From the NCBI RefSeq assembly GCF_030369675.1, contig NZ_CP128477.1, positions 2,294,001-2,358,000 of the forward strand: a DNA stretch of 64,000 nt, in the 5' to 3' direction. The translations under genes and the position numbers were made by a program. This document shows, piece after piece, positions 9,778-19,030 of this stretch (its first letter is position 1; each line of letters begins with the position of its first letter). Below the pieces are notes generated by a model. That model saw only the letters and a program-made list of their open reading frames with translations, had not been told where the DNA came from and did not search any database. The DNA comes from Peteryoungia algae. Its GTDB lineage: Bacteria; Pseudomonadota; Alphaproteobacteria; Rhizobiales; Rhizobiaceae.

Positions 9778-10183
9778 TTTCCTAGGCTAATTTTGAATCC
9801 CCTACTTAATCTAGGTCGATTTCCGATGTTTCGATAGTGCATGATTGGCCTGCTGCCGGTTTTTGGGGCCCCGAGTCGAGCTGGGCCCACACACGCGCGA
9901 TTTCCTGCGCGGCAAGGCAACCTGTATTGACCGACACATGAGCATCGCGCACGAAATACCCGACAGGCACGGGATCAATCCTGGCCGGAAGGTGCCGGAC
10001 AAGTTGGAAGGCTGAGAGGTTCCAAGCGCATCTCCGCTCGACGGGTTGCGCGACGCAATCGATCGGGCGAATGGCGGCCTTCTGGCGGATGGCGGGATCT
10101 GACAGGTGTGACGACCGACCATCGAAACGGTTCACGAATAGCGACGCCGCCGGGGATCAACACCCCGGCGGCGGCCAAGAAAC
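9778..10183. other. Gap without a confidently assigned gene
   Basis: This stretch separates the GGDEF/EAL gene from a hemerythrin remnant. On the minus strand 9806-10135 is open and its translation looks somewhat protein-like (for example VGYFVRDAHVSVNTG), but I recognise no family, see no clear ribosome site and cannot exclude a decayed gene. The bases just before 9777 should hold the promoter of the large signalling gene. A strong hairpin sits at the right end and is listed separately. Confidence 0.35.
10145..10173. other. Strong GC-rich hairpin
   Basis: An 11-base perfect inverted repeat (CGCCGCCGGGG and its complement) flanks the seven-base loop ATCAACA. There is no run of T on either side, so it is not a classic intrinsic terminator. 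It may still act as a transcript end or processing site between the gap and the hemerythrin remnant. Confidence 0.5.
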
Positions 10184-10426
10184 ATGCACCAGCGGATGAT
10201 TTTACTGCGCAGCCGCAACGGCTGCATCTATCCGCTCACGGGCCTTCTTCGGCAGCAACTTCCGGATGACGCCTGCAATTCATGGCGCGCGCTTTGTACA
10301 GGCGCCAAGAAATTCGCCGACGATCTCGTGCCGCACATGCACCTGGAAAATAGACTCCTCTTTCCCCGCATCGCTGTCGATACGGTTGAAGCAAGGCGAT
10401 CACCTTGGGGTGATCATACTGAATAA
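10184..10426 (+). pseudogene. Remnant of a hemerythrin-type iron-sulfur repair protein (NorA/DnrN/YtfE family)
   Basis: The translated stretch from about 10251 to 10380 contains PDDACNSWRALC and then VPHMHLENRLLFPRI. This closely matches the C-terminal signature of the RIC/YtfE/DnrN family, where a Cys-x-x-Trp-Arg-Ala-Leu segment precedes a His-x-x-x-Glu di-iron ligand pair. The N-terminal ScdA-like domain and the first part of the hemerythrin bundle are absent, and the sequence after the ligand motif diverges. I read it as a decayed fragment of a nitric-oxide-responsive di-iron protein. No partner denitrification genes are visible nearby. Confidence 0.65.
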
Positions 10427-10483
10427 TCAAATCTGCGCGGAGACGTGGAAATAGTCGGCTTGCTCCAGACACTGCAGATGCGA

Positions 10484-11662
10484 TCAATCTGCTGCTCTGG
10501 CAATTTCCCGCGCCATTGCTGCAATGAGGTCGGTTCTGGTGACAATGCCGATGAGCTTTCCGTATTCCAGAACCGGCACCGCATCGACATCCGTATCCCC
10601 CATCAACGGCAGCAATGCACCCAAGGGTGTCGTGGCTATGGCGCGAGGCACCGTGACGCTCATGACGTCGATTGCCAGGACCGGCTTGTCTCTTTCAGGG
10701 TCGATCAGCCGACGCAGAGCCGGCATCAGGCCCCGATCGAGGCGCAGCGCATCGTCTCTTGCACGACTGATCAGATGTATCTGGAAAATGACACCAAGAA
10801 ACCGCTGCTTTTCATCGACCACGGGAAGCGATGTAAAACGATGGCGCCTGAAGAGATCGGCAACCTCGCCAAGCGCTGTGTCCGCTCTTACCGTTATCAA
10901 GTTGGTCGACATGATGGCGCCCGCCGTCGGAGCGCCGGTCTGGTGTGCGGCTGCCTGGAGCTCGGCCGCGCCGATAAGGCGTGCCAGGTCCTCAACGCCA
11001 AGATTGAATGACTGCCGGTAGCGCTGAAGGATATCGCTCAACTCGGTCTCGGAAAGCCCGAGCCGTTCGGCCGGAACGCGATCACCGGTGCCATATCTGT
11101 TCTGTTGTTCGAATTGACGGAACGGATAGCGACGCCCCGTCAGTCTGGCATAGGCGACGGCAATCAGGACAAGACTGGCAGTCCCCGTTGCAATCGGCGC
11201 AAGTGCAAACCAGAAGCCGAGATGCTCCACCGCGTCCGGGCTCATTGCCGCCGTCATCGCAACGGCACCCGCAGGTGGATGGACCGCCCTCAACATGAAT
11301 GTCACGACAATCGCCAGCGCAACAGCAAGGGCAATCCTCAAGGTTGGTTCGTGAACGACCAGTGAGACTGCGACGCTGACGAGAGCCGCCGCCGTATTGC
11401 CGACGACCGCAGACCAGGGCTGAGCGAGAGGACTGTTGGGAACTGCAAACAGGAGCACAGCGCTCGCCCCCAGGGGAGCAACAAGATACAGGCCATATTC
11501 GAGATCAACGCCGGTGGAAAGCAAGCAAAGACCGGTGATCCCCAGACCGATAAAAGCGCCGAAACCGGCGCGAAACGCCTCCACCGGAGCAGTGCCTGGC
11601 ACTGCCGGCCCAAGTGAACGTAAGAACTGCAAGATGGCGCCCCCGATGAATTGAGAGCACAA
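10484..11662 (-). CDS. HPP-family membrane protein with paired CBS domains
   Basis: This is a 392-residue protein. The N-terminal half (about residues 15-175) has four to five hydrophobic helices and the diagnostic HPPAGA motif of the HPP family. The C-terminal half holds two CBS motifs (about 245-310 and 320-385), which usually bind adenine nucleotides. HPP proteins are integral membrane proteins; some have been linked to nitrite transport, but the substrate here is unknown. The best start is a TTG at 11662; no ATG in the right frame precedes the first helix. The adjacent hemerythrin remnant hints at a former nitrogen-oxide context, but that is inference. Confidence 0.85.
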   Translation of the reverse strand: MCSQFIGGAILQFLRSLGPAVPGTAPVEAFRAGFGAFIGLGITGLCLLSTGVDLEYGLYLVAPLGASAVLLFAVPNSPLAQPWSAVVGNTAAALVSVAVSLVVHEPTLRIALAVALAIVVTFMLRAVHPPAGAVAMTAAMSPDAVEHLGFWFALAPIATGTASLVLIAVAYARLTGRRYPFRQFEQQNRYGTGDRVPAERLGLSETELSDILQRYRQSFNLGVEDLARLIGAAELQAAAHQTGAPTAGAIMSTNLITVRADTALGEVADLFRRHRFTSLPVVDEKQRFLGVIFQIHLISRARDDALRLDRGLMPALRRLIDPERDKPVLAIDVMSVTVPRAIATTPLGALLPLMGDTDVDAVPVLEYGKLIGIVTRTDLIAAMAREIARAAD

Positions 11663-11800
11663 AGTTTCAGCAAATGATCAAAATATCAACCGTCGTACTG
11701 AGCACCAAAGACCGGAGCCGAGGACACCGAAACGCCACCGTCGCACTCTTTCAGCAGACGATCTGGAAGGGGCAAACGCGAGCAGCGATCTGACCAGCCC

Positions 11801-13855
11801 TCACAATTCGAGCTCCAAATCCTCCTCCGTTTGTGCCGGGACCGAACAGCAGATCAGTGCCTCGCCGTCTGCTACGGCATGGCCAGGCGCTGATCGATAA
11901 CTGACGTCGCCCTTGACAATCCTGGTTCGGCAATCGCCGCAACTGCCGGCCCGGCAGCCATGATGCGGAGTGAGGCCACACTGCTCGGCGAGGTCCAGCA
12001 AGGATCCGCCGCCTGGCGTCCAGAGCGCCTCTTTTCGCGATCGTGTGAAGACGACGCGGGTCGGCGCCTGAGCTGCGGGCCTGGGCGGCTGCGAGGACAG
12101 GCAAATGCCGGGATCGCGCTTCAGGCCGGAAGGGCCGAACGCCTCCGCATGAACATGGTCGTCAGCGACGTTCAGTTGGCGCAATCCGTCATACATTGAC
12201 TGCATGAAGGATGCCGGTCCGCAGATGTAGAAATCATGGTCGCCAGATGGCAGATGGGCCTTCAACAGCGTCATGTCGATCCGACCGGCTGTATCAAAAA
12301 GGCCCTCGTCGTCTTCATCAGGCGCTCCGAGCACCCTGACATCGCGAACCGTCCCTTCGCTGCGCGCGACCAGTTCGACGATTTCGCGATCAAACGCTCT
12401 TTCGGCAGAAATGCGCGATGACCGGAACAGCCAGACCGGCCGGCGATAGCGCGTCCTGTCGCCCGTCTGGACGATATGGCGCAGCATGGACAGCAACGGC
12501 GTAATGCCGATGCCTGCCGCAAGGAGAACGGCCGGTCGGTTGCGTTCCAATGCGTCGATGGTGAATGCTCCGGCCGGTGCGAGTGCCTCGATCTCGTCGC
12601 CTTCCTGCATTGTATGCAGGAGCGTGGATGCCCGCCCCTCACGCTTCACGCTCAGTCTGTAGAAGCCATCCGCTGGACCACTGGATATCGTATAGCTGCG
12701 GCGGAGCGAGCCCTCCCCCTCCTTGATCCTGATCGGCAAATGCTGGCCTGCAAGGTGCGGAATGAGCGCCTCTTCATCGACCGGTGCAAGGTGAAGCGAA
12801 CGGATGGTTGAGCTTTCCTGGATCGCCCTCTGCAGGCGGAAGCGCCTCCATGTCTTTGGCTTGGCCACGATCTCGAGGCGCCTTGCTGCCTCCCTCCATC
12901 CTCCCGTCATCAGGCTGCTCGGTGACATGCCGTCTTCGAGAAGGCTCCATCGCAGCGGCAATGCATCTCTGCGCAGAACGACCTTCTCCGGCATCACGCG
13001 CCAGAGACGTTCGGCGCCCTCGAAGGCGGCAATTTCGGGTGAATCCAGTATGATTTCGACAGTGCCGGCAATCTGCAGCATGTCCCCCGTCGCATGATCA
13101 ACAAACAGAAGTCCGGCGCGCGGATTGATGACGAAATTGCCGAGCGTGTTGAAGAACAGGTTTCCATTGAAATCCGGCACGGTCAGGCCACCATCGGCAT
13201 CGACGCGAACGAAACCGGGTCTGCCACCCCGATGGGAGACATCCACCTGCCGTCCTTCCCCGTTGCGCTCCACATAAGACGCAACAAAAAAGGTGTCGGA
13301 AGCTTCGATGATAGCCCGTTCATCTGCGCCCAGACGATCTGAAACCATCACGTCGGAGCGCGCCGGGGTCGCCGGATCGCGCACAAAGCTGAATTGCCGA
13401 TTTTGGATGTAGCGCGGACAATTGCCAAAGCTCTGCCCGACGGAAACGGAAAACCGGTCATTGCCGCTGCGGACAACGGTACCGTTCAACCGATTGCGCC
13501 GGCGCGTGATGAGATCGACGCCCACCAGACCGATCGGTTCCCCGTCGATGAGCCCGGCTTCGGCGGGATCATCAGGATCGCTGGCGGCCTCGATGTCCAG
13601 TGTGAGAGGGTCGGGCGAATGCAGAAAGCCTGGCCTTCCGCTGCGGATCGTAGCCCATGGCCTGCCATCGCCATCGACAGAGCCGATGACGATGAACGGC
13701 AACAGCGGATAGAAATCCCGGTGCTGATCGATCAGGAAGGTTCGCAAGACCCTGCGCCCGACTGGGTCCATCTGCTCGATCACACCGGCGTGCTGTTGCA
13801 ACTGCAATTCGCCCGCATGCCATGGTGACGGTGGTAAGGCTTTTTCAGCAGACAT
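11801..13855 (-). CDS. Three-module oxidoreductase: PNPOx-like flavin domain, ferredoxin reductase, 2Fe-2S ferredoxin
   Basis: This fusion protein has about 684 residues. The first part (about 30-310) is a pyridoxamine-phosphate-oxidase-like split barrel. It is followed by a ferredoxin-NADP reductase unit (about 335-580) with the FAD-binding RRSYTISSG motif and the NAD-binding AGIGITPLLSML motif. The C-terminal plant-type 2Fe-2S domain has the cysteine pattern CRAGSCGDC followed by a fourth cysteine near ALICC. Electron flow from NAD(P)H through FAD to the iron-sulfur centre is implied. The substrate of the N-terminal domain is unknown. An ATG at 13855 is preferred to an upstream GTG at 13888. 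The gene lies downstream of the GST gene on the same strand and may be co-regulated by the LysR protein at 14642. Confidence 0.85.
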   Translation of the reverse strand: MSAEKALPPSPWHAGELQLQQHAGVIEQMDPVGRRVLRTFLIDQHRDFYPLLPFIVIGSVDGDGRPWATIRSGRPGFLHSPDPLTLDIEAASDPDDPAEAGLIDGEPIGLVGVDLITRRRNRLNGTVVRSGNDRFSVSVGQSFGNCPRYIQNRQFSFVRDPATPARSDVMVSDRLGADERAIIEASDTFFVASYVERNGEGRQVDVSHRGGRPGFVRVDADGGLTVPDFNGNLFFNTLGNFVINPRAGLLFVDHATGDMLQIAGTVEIILDSPEIAAFEGAERLWRVMPEKVVLRRDALPLRWSLLEDGMSPSSLMTGGWREAARRLEIVAKPKTWRRFRLQRAIQESSTIRSLHLAPVDEEALIPHLAGQHLPIRIKEGEGSLRRSYTISSGPADGFYRLSVKREGRASTLLHTMQEGDEIEALAPAGAFTIDALERNRPAVLLAAGIGITPLLSMLRHIVQTGDRTRYRRPVWLFRSSRISAERAFDREIVELVARSEGTVRDVRVLGAPDEDDEGLFDTAGRIDMTLLKAHLPSGDHDFYICGPASFMQSMYDGLRQLNVADDHVHAEAFGPSGLKRDPGICLSSQPPRPAAQAPTRVVFTRSRKEALWTPGGGSLLDLAEQCGLTPHHGCRAGSCGDCRTRIVKGDVSYRSAPGHAVADGEALICCSVPAQTEEDLELEL

Positions 13856-13909
13856 TTGAATGTCCTGTGAGACGGCGGCCGTGACCAAAGCCGCGACCGC
13901 GAGATTATC

Positions 13910-14521
13910 TCAGGCTGCGAGGCCGACTGCCGTTTTTGGCAGAGCGATGAAACCGGGCAAGGCTTCGATCCGCGCCAACCAATGGCGAACATGCGGGTGC
14001 GGTGCCAGGTCGACATTGCCTTCCGGAGCGCCGGCGATATAGCTGTAGAGCGCGACATCTGCGATTGTCGGCGTGTTGCCGATGATGAAGGGGTGATTTT
14101 CAAGTTCGGCATTGATGAGGGCAAGAACCCGCTGAGCGCGTGCAATCACCTCATCGGCGCGGAAATCTGCGCCGAAGACTGTAATCAGTCGTGCCGCGCA
14201 CGGGCCATATGCAATTTCTCCGGCCGCCACGGAAAGCCACTTCTGGATCTTCGCGATAGAAGCCAGATCATCCGGCAGCCAATCTGTGCGGCCAAGCTTC
14301 CTGGCGACATAGACAAGGATAGCATTGGAATCATTGACAACGACATCGCCATCTTCCAGCACCGGCACCTGGCCGAACGGGTTAAGCTTCAGGAATTCCG
14401 GCGTCTTGTGCTCGCCGTGCGCCAGATCAAGGTCGATAATCTCAGCTTTCACATTGAGCAGAGAAAGGAAGAGGCGAGCGCGGTGCGCATGGCCCGAAAG
14501 TGGAAAGTGATAGAGTTTCAT
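13910..14521 (-). CDS. Glutathione S-transferase family protein
   Basis: This 203-residue protein has an N-terminal thioredoxin-like domain beginning [19 protein letters not shown], including the V-P-V-L-E-D-G strand and the DSNAI turn that bind glutathione. An all-helical C-terminal domain follows, with the N-capping pattern [12 protein letters not shown]. The start at 14521 has AAGGGAGC just upstream and fits the family; an open frame to 14617 is not needed. Members of this class conjugate or reduce electrophiles with glutathione. It is divergent from a LysR gene (120 bases between the starts) and lies 54 bases upstream of the oxidoreductase fusion, an arrangement typical of a LysR-controlled target operon. 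Confidence 0.92.
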   Translation of the reverse strand: MKLYHFPLSGHAHRARLFLSLLNVKAEIIDLDLAHGEHKTPEFLKLNPFGQVPVLEDGDVVVNDSNAILVYVARKLGRTDWLPDDLASIAKIQKWLSVAAGEIAYGPCAARLITVFGADFRADEVIARAQRVLALINAELENHPFIIGNTPTIADVALYSYIAGAPEGNVDLAPHPHVRHWLARIEALPGFIALPKTAVGLAA

Positions 14522-14641
14522 CGCTGGCTCCCTTGAGATCCGGACACAATCATCCGGCGATGGGAGAAATCTAGCGACATCCAATTTTTTGTAGTAGGGC
14601 GTTATTTCTGAAACCAACCTCTCGTTTTATGGAAGGCAACT

Positions 14642-15535
14642 ATGGATCGGCTTGATGCCATGGCGGTTCTGCTGGCTGTGGTGGAACATGGCAGCCTTTC
14701 CGCTGCGTCGCGCGCATTGCACACGCCCCTACCGACGGTCAGCCGCAAGATCGCCGAGCTGGAGGCGCATCTCGGCGTTCGCCTGATGACCCGCACCAGC
14801 CGCCGGATCCTGCTCACTGAGGCAGGGGAGAGCTACGTCGCTGCGACGCGCGAAATTCTCGAGCGAGTAGAAGAAGCGGAACGGCGCGCATCCGGAGAAT
14901 ATGTTGCGCTGAAGGGAGACCTGACCATGACGGCGCCGCTTGTCTTCGGTCGCCTGCATTTGCTGCCAATCGTCGCGGATTTCCTGAAGGCTTTTCCGGA
15001 GATCAACATTCACCTGACGATGAGCGATCGAACGATCAGTCTAGCTGACGAACATATCGATATCGCGCTGCGCATCAGCGAGCTCCCGGACAGCAGCCTG
15101 ATTGCGATCCGTCTGGGGTCGATCCGCACGACGACCTATGCCAATCCCGACTATCTGAAGCGGCACTCCCGTCCTTCAAACCCTGACGAACTCAAGGACC
15201 ACGATTGCATTGCGTTCAAAGGGGTACTTTCAACACGGTTGTGGACGTTCCGAGACGGGGCAAAACATATCGAAGTGCCAATCCGGACGCGCCTGTCCGT
15301 CAACACGGCAGAAGCGGCGGTCGATGCTGCAGCGGCCGGTCTCGGGATAACCCGCGTCATGGCCTACCAGGCAAAACGGGCCGTCGATGCCGGTTTGCTG
15401 GTGCCATTGCTGGAGGATTTTGAACCCAAGGCCTCATCGGTTCACCTCCTCCACTTATCGGAAGGCCTGATGCCGCTGAAACTCAGAACATTCCTCGACT
15501 TTGCAACGCCCCGACTGAGGGAATTGTTGAAATAG
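14642..15535 (+). CDS. LysR-family transcriptional regulator
   Basis: This 297-residue regulator has an N-terminal winged helix (MDRLDAMAVLLAVVEHGSLS, then SRALHTPLPTVSRKIAELE) and a periplasmic-binding-protein-like effector domain from about residue 90. It belongs to the common group that regulates divergent oxidoreductase or GST genes. The ATG is preceded by GGAAGG. By position it probably controls the GST and the flavin/iron-sulfur fusion through the shared 120-base intergenic region. The effector cannot be predicted. Confidence 0.93.
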   Translation: MDRLDAMAVLLAVVEHGSLSAASRALHTPLPTVSRKIAELEAHLGVRLMTRTSRRILLTEAGESYVAATREILERVEEAERRASGEYVALKGDLTMTAPLVFGRLHLLPIVADFLKAFPEINIHLTMSDRTISLADEHIDIALRISELPDSSLIAIRLGSIRTTTYANPDYLKRHSRPSNPDELKDHDCIAFKGVLSTRLWTFRDGAKHIEVPIRTRLSVNTAEAAVDAAAAGLGITRVMAYQAKRAVDAGLLVPLLEDFEPKASSVHLLHLSEGLMPLKLRTFLDFATPRLRELLK

Positions 15536-15775
15536 CGCATGGCTATACTGCGCGCCCGTGCCGCATATTCCCACGATTGACGGCCGCTGACAGTAGGCTC
15601 TCGCGCCTAATTGGGAGACCGACGAGGTGTCCCAAGCTTTGTAGGCTCACCACGTCAGCACAGGGGCTGCTTTTTCGACCAGATCGATATTGCCCCTTTA
15701 CGGGCGGCTCGAAAGCGAAATTGCAGGTTTCGATCACGGCTCGGCGACCCTCATCTCGTGGTGGTGCAGGGATGA

Positions 15776-16453
15776 TCAGGCCGTCATCACCCAGCCGCGA
15801 AACGAAAAAGCGCCATAGAACATGCTTGGCTGCTGGAAACCGGCTTCGCGAAAACACGCCTCTTCCCGGAATGGCGAAAGCAGCGACAGCCGCTCGGCCA
15901 TCGCCTTGGCCGAGGCTGCCGCTTGACCGGGCGCCAAGTTCAGGCCCCTGGCGAAGGTCGCAGATCTCTCCAGCCAGAGATCCGCTTGTTCATCGATCCC
16001 GGTGTGATGGGCGGCAACGAAAACGCCGCCCGGTTTGAGACGTTTTTGGATTTCCCTGAGCGTCTCCAGCCGCTCGCGCCATTCGAGGAAGTGCAGCGTC
16101 AGGAGGCACACCGCCCCGTCGAAAGGACCAGCAGGTGCATCGACCGCAGTGCCATGAAGAAGATGCGTTCGCTCGGCCCAAAGCGCGGTGGTTTGGCGGG
16201 CGATATCCAGCATGGCGGGCGAAGGATCGACGCCGGTAAATCGCCAGTCCGGGCGCATCTCTGCCATGGCCCTGATCTCCAGGCCGCCGCCGGCACCCAC
16301 GACCAGCACTTCCGCGGCGCCCGACGCATGTTCGGCAAGAAGCAGCGTCGCCATTTTGTGCAGGTCTGCGAAGCCTGGCACCTTGAGCGGCGTTTCGCGG
16401 ACATAGTCGCTTACGGCCGCCGGCTTGAGGAATGGATTGGGATCGCCGCTCAT
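15776..16453 (-). CDS. Class I SAM-dependent methyltransferase
   Basis: This protein of about 225 residues has a Rossmann-type SAM site: VLVVGAGGGLEIRAMAE as motif I, GVDPSPAMLDIAR as the acidic loop and FDGAVCLLTLHFL as motif IV. The substrate is unknown. The ATG at 16453 has AAGGA nine bases upstream on the minus strand. It is divergent from a truncated Rrf2-type regulator, and the region between them carries repeated TGTATC operator-like elements. It was probably the target of that regulator. The 240 bases downstream (15536-15775) hold no recognisable gene. Confidence 0.88.
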   Translation of the reverse strand: MSGDPNPFLKPAAVSDYVRETPLKVPGFADLHKMATLLLAEHASGAAEVLVVGAGGGLEIRAMAEMRPDWRFTGVDPSPAMLDIARQTTALWAERTHLLHGTAVDAPAGPFDGAVCLLTLHFLEWRERLETLREIQKRLKPGGVFVAAHHTGIDEQADLWLERSATFARGLNLAPGQAAASAKAMAERLSLLSPFREEACFREAGFQQPSMFYGAFSFRGWVMTA

Positions 16454-16467
16454 GAACAATATCCTTA

Positions 16468-16523
16468 TGTATCAGTTGAAGTTTCGTAACATGACGCCTC
16501 ATCTTGTATCAAATGAAGATACA
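16468..16523. promoter_or_regulatory. Duplicated operator-like elements for an Rrf2-type regulator
   Basis: A perfect inverted repeat TGTATC-N7-GATACA occupies 16505-16523. A related copy starts at 16468 with TGTATCAGTTGAAG, sharing the consensus TGTATCANNTGAAG. Both lie between the methyltransferase and the Rrf2-like fragment, where an Rrf2 dimer would bind to control both genes. Regulator binding is inferred from position and symmetry. Confidence 0.5.
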
Positions 16524-16565
16524 TGAATTCGGAGGGCATCTGATCCGCATGGATCGGGGCGGGCA

Positions 16566-16904
16566 ATGAACAAGGATACGAGATTGTCTGACGTGCTGCA
16601 TGCGCTCTTGCACATGGCGCAGGTGAAGGAGCCGCTGACATCGGCGGTTCTGGCCGCGGTTTGGGCAGGTGACGCTCGGTTGATTGAGGCCGTCGCAGGT
16701 GAAGGCCTTGTCGCAGACTTGCGGAAGCGCTGTGCCGATCACGCCGAGCTACACGGGGGCAGACTAGTCCCGCTCCCGCATGGCGTCGCTCACGGGCCTG
16801 CCACAAATGTTGGGCAAGCCGGAATGAGAACGCAAGGGTGTCGGGCACTGCCGTCGGTCGAACGACCGGGCTGTTTGATCAAACGTAAGCCACTGAAAAC
16901 GTGA
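16566..16904 (+). pseudogene. Truncated Rrf2-family regulator
   Basis: The first 30 residues, beginning MNKDTRLSDVLHALLHMA and continuing to TSAVLA (about 16566-16655), match the N-terminal winged helix of Rrf2-family repressors. The frame then continues into unrelated, low-plausibility sequence to 16904. The rest of the winged helix, the GGW(T/R)L segment and the C-terminal effector part are missing. A deletion or insertion junction lies near 16655. If expressed, it could not form a complete DNA-binding domain, so the adjacent methyltransferase may have lost its regulator. The sequence from 16655 to 16945 is otherwise unassigned. Confidence 0.65.
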
Positions 16905-16946
16905 ATGCAGCGGAAGGCTCTTTGCAAACCGCAAAGTTGCCTGGGA

Positions 16947-17834
16947 TTATACAGACTGGCTGCGCACATAGTTGATGATCGCCGAAAAATCTTCGCCTCC
17001 ATGCCCAAGTTGGTCGAAGAGATCGTATAGCTCGGTCGCATGCGCCCCAAGGGCAGTCACCGTACCGGTCGAGTTGGCAGCTTCCTGCGACAGGCGCATG
17101 TCCTTGAGCATCAGGGCTGCTGCAAAACCGGGCGTATAGTCTCGATTGGCCGGAGAAGTCGGCACCGGTCCCGGAACCGGGCAGTTTGTGCTGATCGCCC
17201 AGCATTGGCCAGATGATGTCGAGGCGACGTCAAACAGGGCCTGATGCGAAAGCCCGAGCTTCTCACCCAGCACAAAGGCCTCGCAGACGCCCGCCATGGT
17301 GATGCCGAGGATCATGTTGTTGCAGATTTTCGCAGCCTGACCGGCTCCGGCCGAACCGCAATGGACGACACGTCGTCCCATGGCCTCCAGCACCGGGCGC
17401 CCCCGGCTCAAAGCATCCGCCTCCCCGCCGACCATGAAGGTCAGCGTGCCGGCACTTGCCCCAGCCGTTCCTCCGGAGACCGGCGCATCGAGCGACAGGC
17501 AGCCGGCCCCGGCCGCAAGCGCATGACATCTCCGGGCGCTGTCGACATCGATCGTCGAGCAGTCGATCATCAGTGTCCCCTCATCGACAACTTCGACGAG
17601 CTCGCTCCAGACCGACAGGACATGATGACCGGCAGGCAGCATGGTGATGACGATCGCGGCGCCGGTCAGGGTGTGTGCCGCCGTATCGCAGAGCGTGATG
17701 CCGCTTTCTCTCGCGGCGAGCTTCGCCGCTTCAGAAAGATCAAATCCGCGCACCGGATATCCCGCCTTGACGAGATTGACAGCCATCGGCCCACCCATAT
17801 TGCCAAGACCAATGAAGGCGATCGTCTCAAGCAT
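16947..17834 (-). CDS. mmsB: 3-hydroxyisobutyrate dehydrogenase
   Basis: This 295-residue protein oxidises 3-hydroxyisobutyrate to methylmalonate semialdehyde with NAD in valine breakdown. The N-terminus has the beta-HAD signature FIGLGNMGGPMAVNLVKAGY. The substrate-binding segment DAPVSGGTAGASAGTLTFMV and the catalytic-lysine segment GAGQAAKICNNMILG are both present. The C-terminal helical domain is complete. It is the last gene of a four-gene minus-strand operon, 53 bases after the acyl-CoA dehydrogenase gene. Related beta-hydroxyacid dehydrogenases use other substrates, but the valine context makes this assignment strong. Confidence 0.93.
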   Translation of the reverse strand: MLETIAFIGLGNMGGPMAVNLVKAGYPVRGFDLSEAAKLAARESGITLCDTAAHTLTGAAIVITMLPAGHHVLSVWSELVEVVDEGTLMIDCSTIDVDSARRCHALAAGAGCLSLDAPVSGGTAGASAGTLTFMVGGEADALSRGRPVLEAMGRRVVHCGSAGAGQAAKICNNMILGITMAGVCEAFVLGEKLGLSHQALFDVASTSSGQCWAISTNCPVPGPVPTSPANRDYTPGFAAALMLKDMRLSQEAANSTGTVTALGAHATELYDLFDQLGHGGEDFSAIINYVRSQSV

Positions 17835-17887
17835 AGCGTTTCCTCCCTGTTTTCACGTCCGTCCCCGAGCGCTGCCAATGTGGCATC

Positions 17888-19015
17888 CTACAGATTTCTG
17901 GCGATCACCATGCGCTGCACGTCGCTCGTGCCCTCGTATATCTGGCAGATACGGGCATCCCGGTAGATCCGCTCAACCGGATAATCCCGCATATAGCCAT
18001 AGCCGCCATGGATCTGGATCGCATCCGAGCACACGCGCTCGACCATCTCGGAAGCGAAGAGCTTTGCCATGGAAGCTTGAGAAATACAGGCAATGCCGGC
18101 CTCGCGCAGCGAAGCTGCATGCCAGACGAGCTGCCGGGCGGCCTCGATCTGTGTCGCCATATCGGCCAGGCGAAAGGCGACAGCCTGATGCTCGGCAATT
18201 GCTTTGCCAAACGCCTTTCGCTCACCGGCATAGTCGCGTGCCGCCTCGAAGGCCGCCTGCGCCATGCCGACCGACTGGGCCGCGATCCCGATGCGCCCAC
18301 CTTCCAGGTTGGAAAGTGCGATGCGATAGCCTTCCCCCTCCTCGCCGAGCCTGTTCTCGGCGGGAATTTTCAGTCCATTGAAGGCAATCTGGCAGGTGTC
18401 CGACGCGTTGAGACCGAGCTTCTCCTCGACACGCAGGACCTCGTAGCCCGGTGTGTCCGTCGGCACGATGAAGGCCGTAATCCCGTTCTTAGCCGCGCTT
18501 GGATCGGTTACGGCAAAGACGATGATAACATGGCCGTTCTTGCCCGATGTGATGAACTGCTTGGCGCCGTCGATGATGTAGTGATCGCCGTCGCGGCGGG
18601 CGCGGGTTTTCAGGTTCGAGGCATCCGATCCGGCCTGTGGCTCCGTCAGGGCGAAACCGCCGATCCATTCGCCCGAGGCCAGTTTCGGCAGGAAGCGCTG
18701 CCGCTGCTCTTCCGTCCCGAATTTCAGGATCGGCACGCAGCCCACCGAACTGTGCACGCTCATGATCGTCGAGCAGGCGCCATCGCCTGCGGCTATTTCC
18801 TCGACCGCAATCGCATAGGCAAGCGCACCGGTGTCCGATCCGCCATAGGTTTCCGGAACCAGCATGCCAAGCAGGCCAAGCTCACCCATTTCGGTCAGTT
18901 CCTCGCGTGGGAAGCGGTGCTGGCGGTCGCGTTCGGCGGCACCTGGGGCAAGCCGCTCGCGCGCGAAGCTGCGGGTCATCTCGAGGATCTGCTGTTGAAG
19001 CTCTGAAAGAACCAT
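17888..19015 (-). CDS. Acyl-CoA dehydrogenase (isobutyryl/2-methylbutyryl-CoA type)
   Basis: This 375-residue flavoenzyme is the likely dehydrogenase for isobutyryl-CoA or 2-methylbutyryl-CoA. The FAD-binding signature [17 protein letters not shown] is present. The catalytic base is the glutamate of [10 protein letters not shown] (about residue 361), the usual place in short-chain and branched-chain enzymes other than isovaleryl-CoA dehydrogenase. The start at 19015 has GGAGG upstream; an in-frame TTG at 19030 would overlap that site. It sits between the thiolase and hydroxyisobutyrate dehydrogenase genes, consistent with the valine and isoleucine branches. Confidence 0.93.
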   Translation of the reverse strand: MVLSELQQQILEMTRSFARERLAPGAAERDRQHRFPREELTEMGELGLLGMLVPETYGGSDTGALAYAIAVEEIAAGDGACSTIMSVHSSVGCVPILKFGTEEQRQRFLPKLASGEWIGGFALTEPQAGSDASNLKTRARRDGDHYIIDGAKQFITSGKNGHVIIVFAVTDPSAAKNGITAFIVPTDTPGYEVLRVEEKLGLNASDTCQIAFNGLKIPAENRLGEEGEGYRIALSNLEGGRIGIAAQSVGMAQAAFEAARDYAGERKAFGKAIAEHQAVAFRLADMATQIEAARQLVWHAASLREAGIACISQASMAKLFASEMVERVCSDAIQIHGGYGYMRDYPVERIYRDARICQIYEGTSDVQRMVIARNL

Positions 19016-19030
19016 CCTGTCTTCCTCCAA

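Noticed and set aside
9806..10135. 109-codon minus-strand frame
   Set aside because: Its translation is partly protein-like, but I could not place it in a family and found no start signal. It is described in the gap entry only.
10145..10173. Hairpin read as an intrinsic terminator
   Set aside because: No T run on either strand after the stem; kept only as a hairpin.
15543..15857. Possible small minus-strand gene downstream of the methyltransferase
   Set aside because: No family match, no ribosome site, and overlap with the end of the methyltransferase gene. Treated as noncoding.
16465..16848. Minus-strand frame across the Rrf2 remnant, considered as a transposase piece
   Set aside because: No transposase motif or terminal repeat could be identified; the similarity was too vague to claim.
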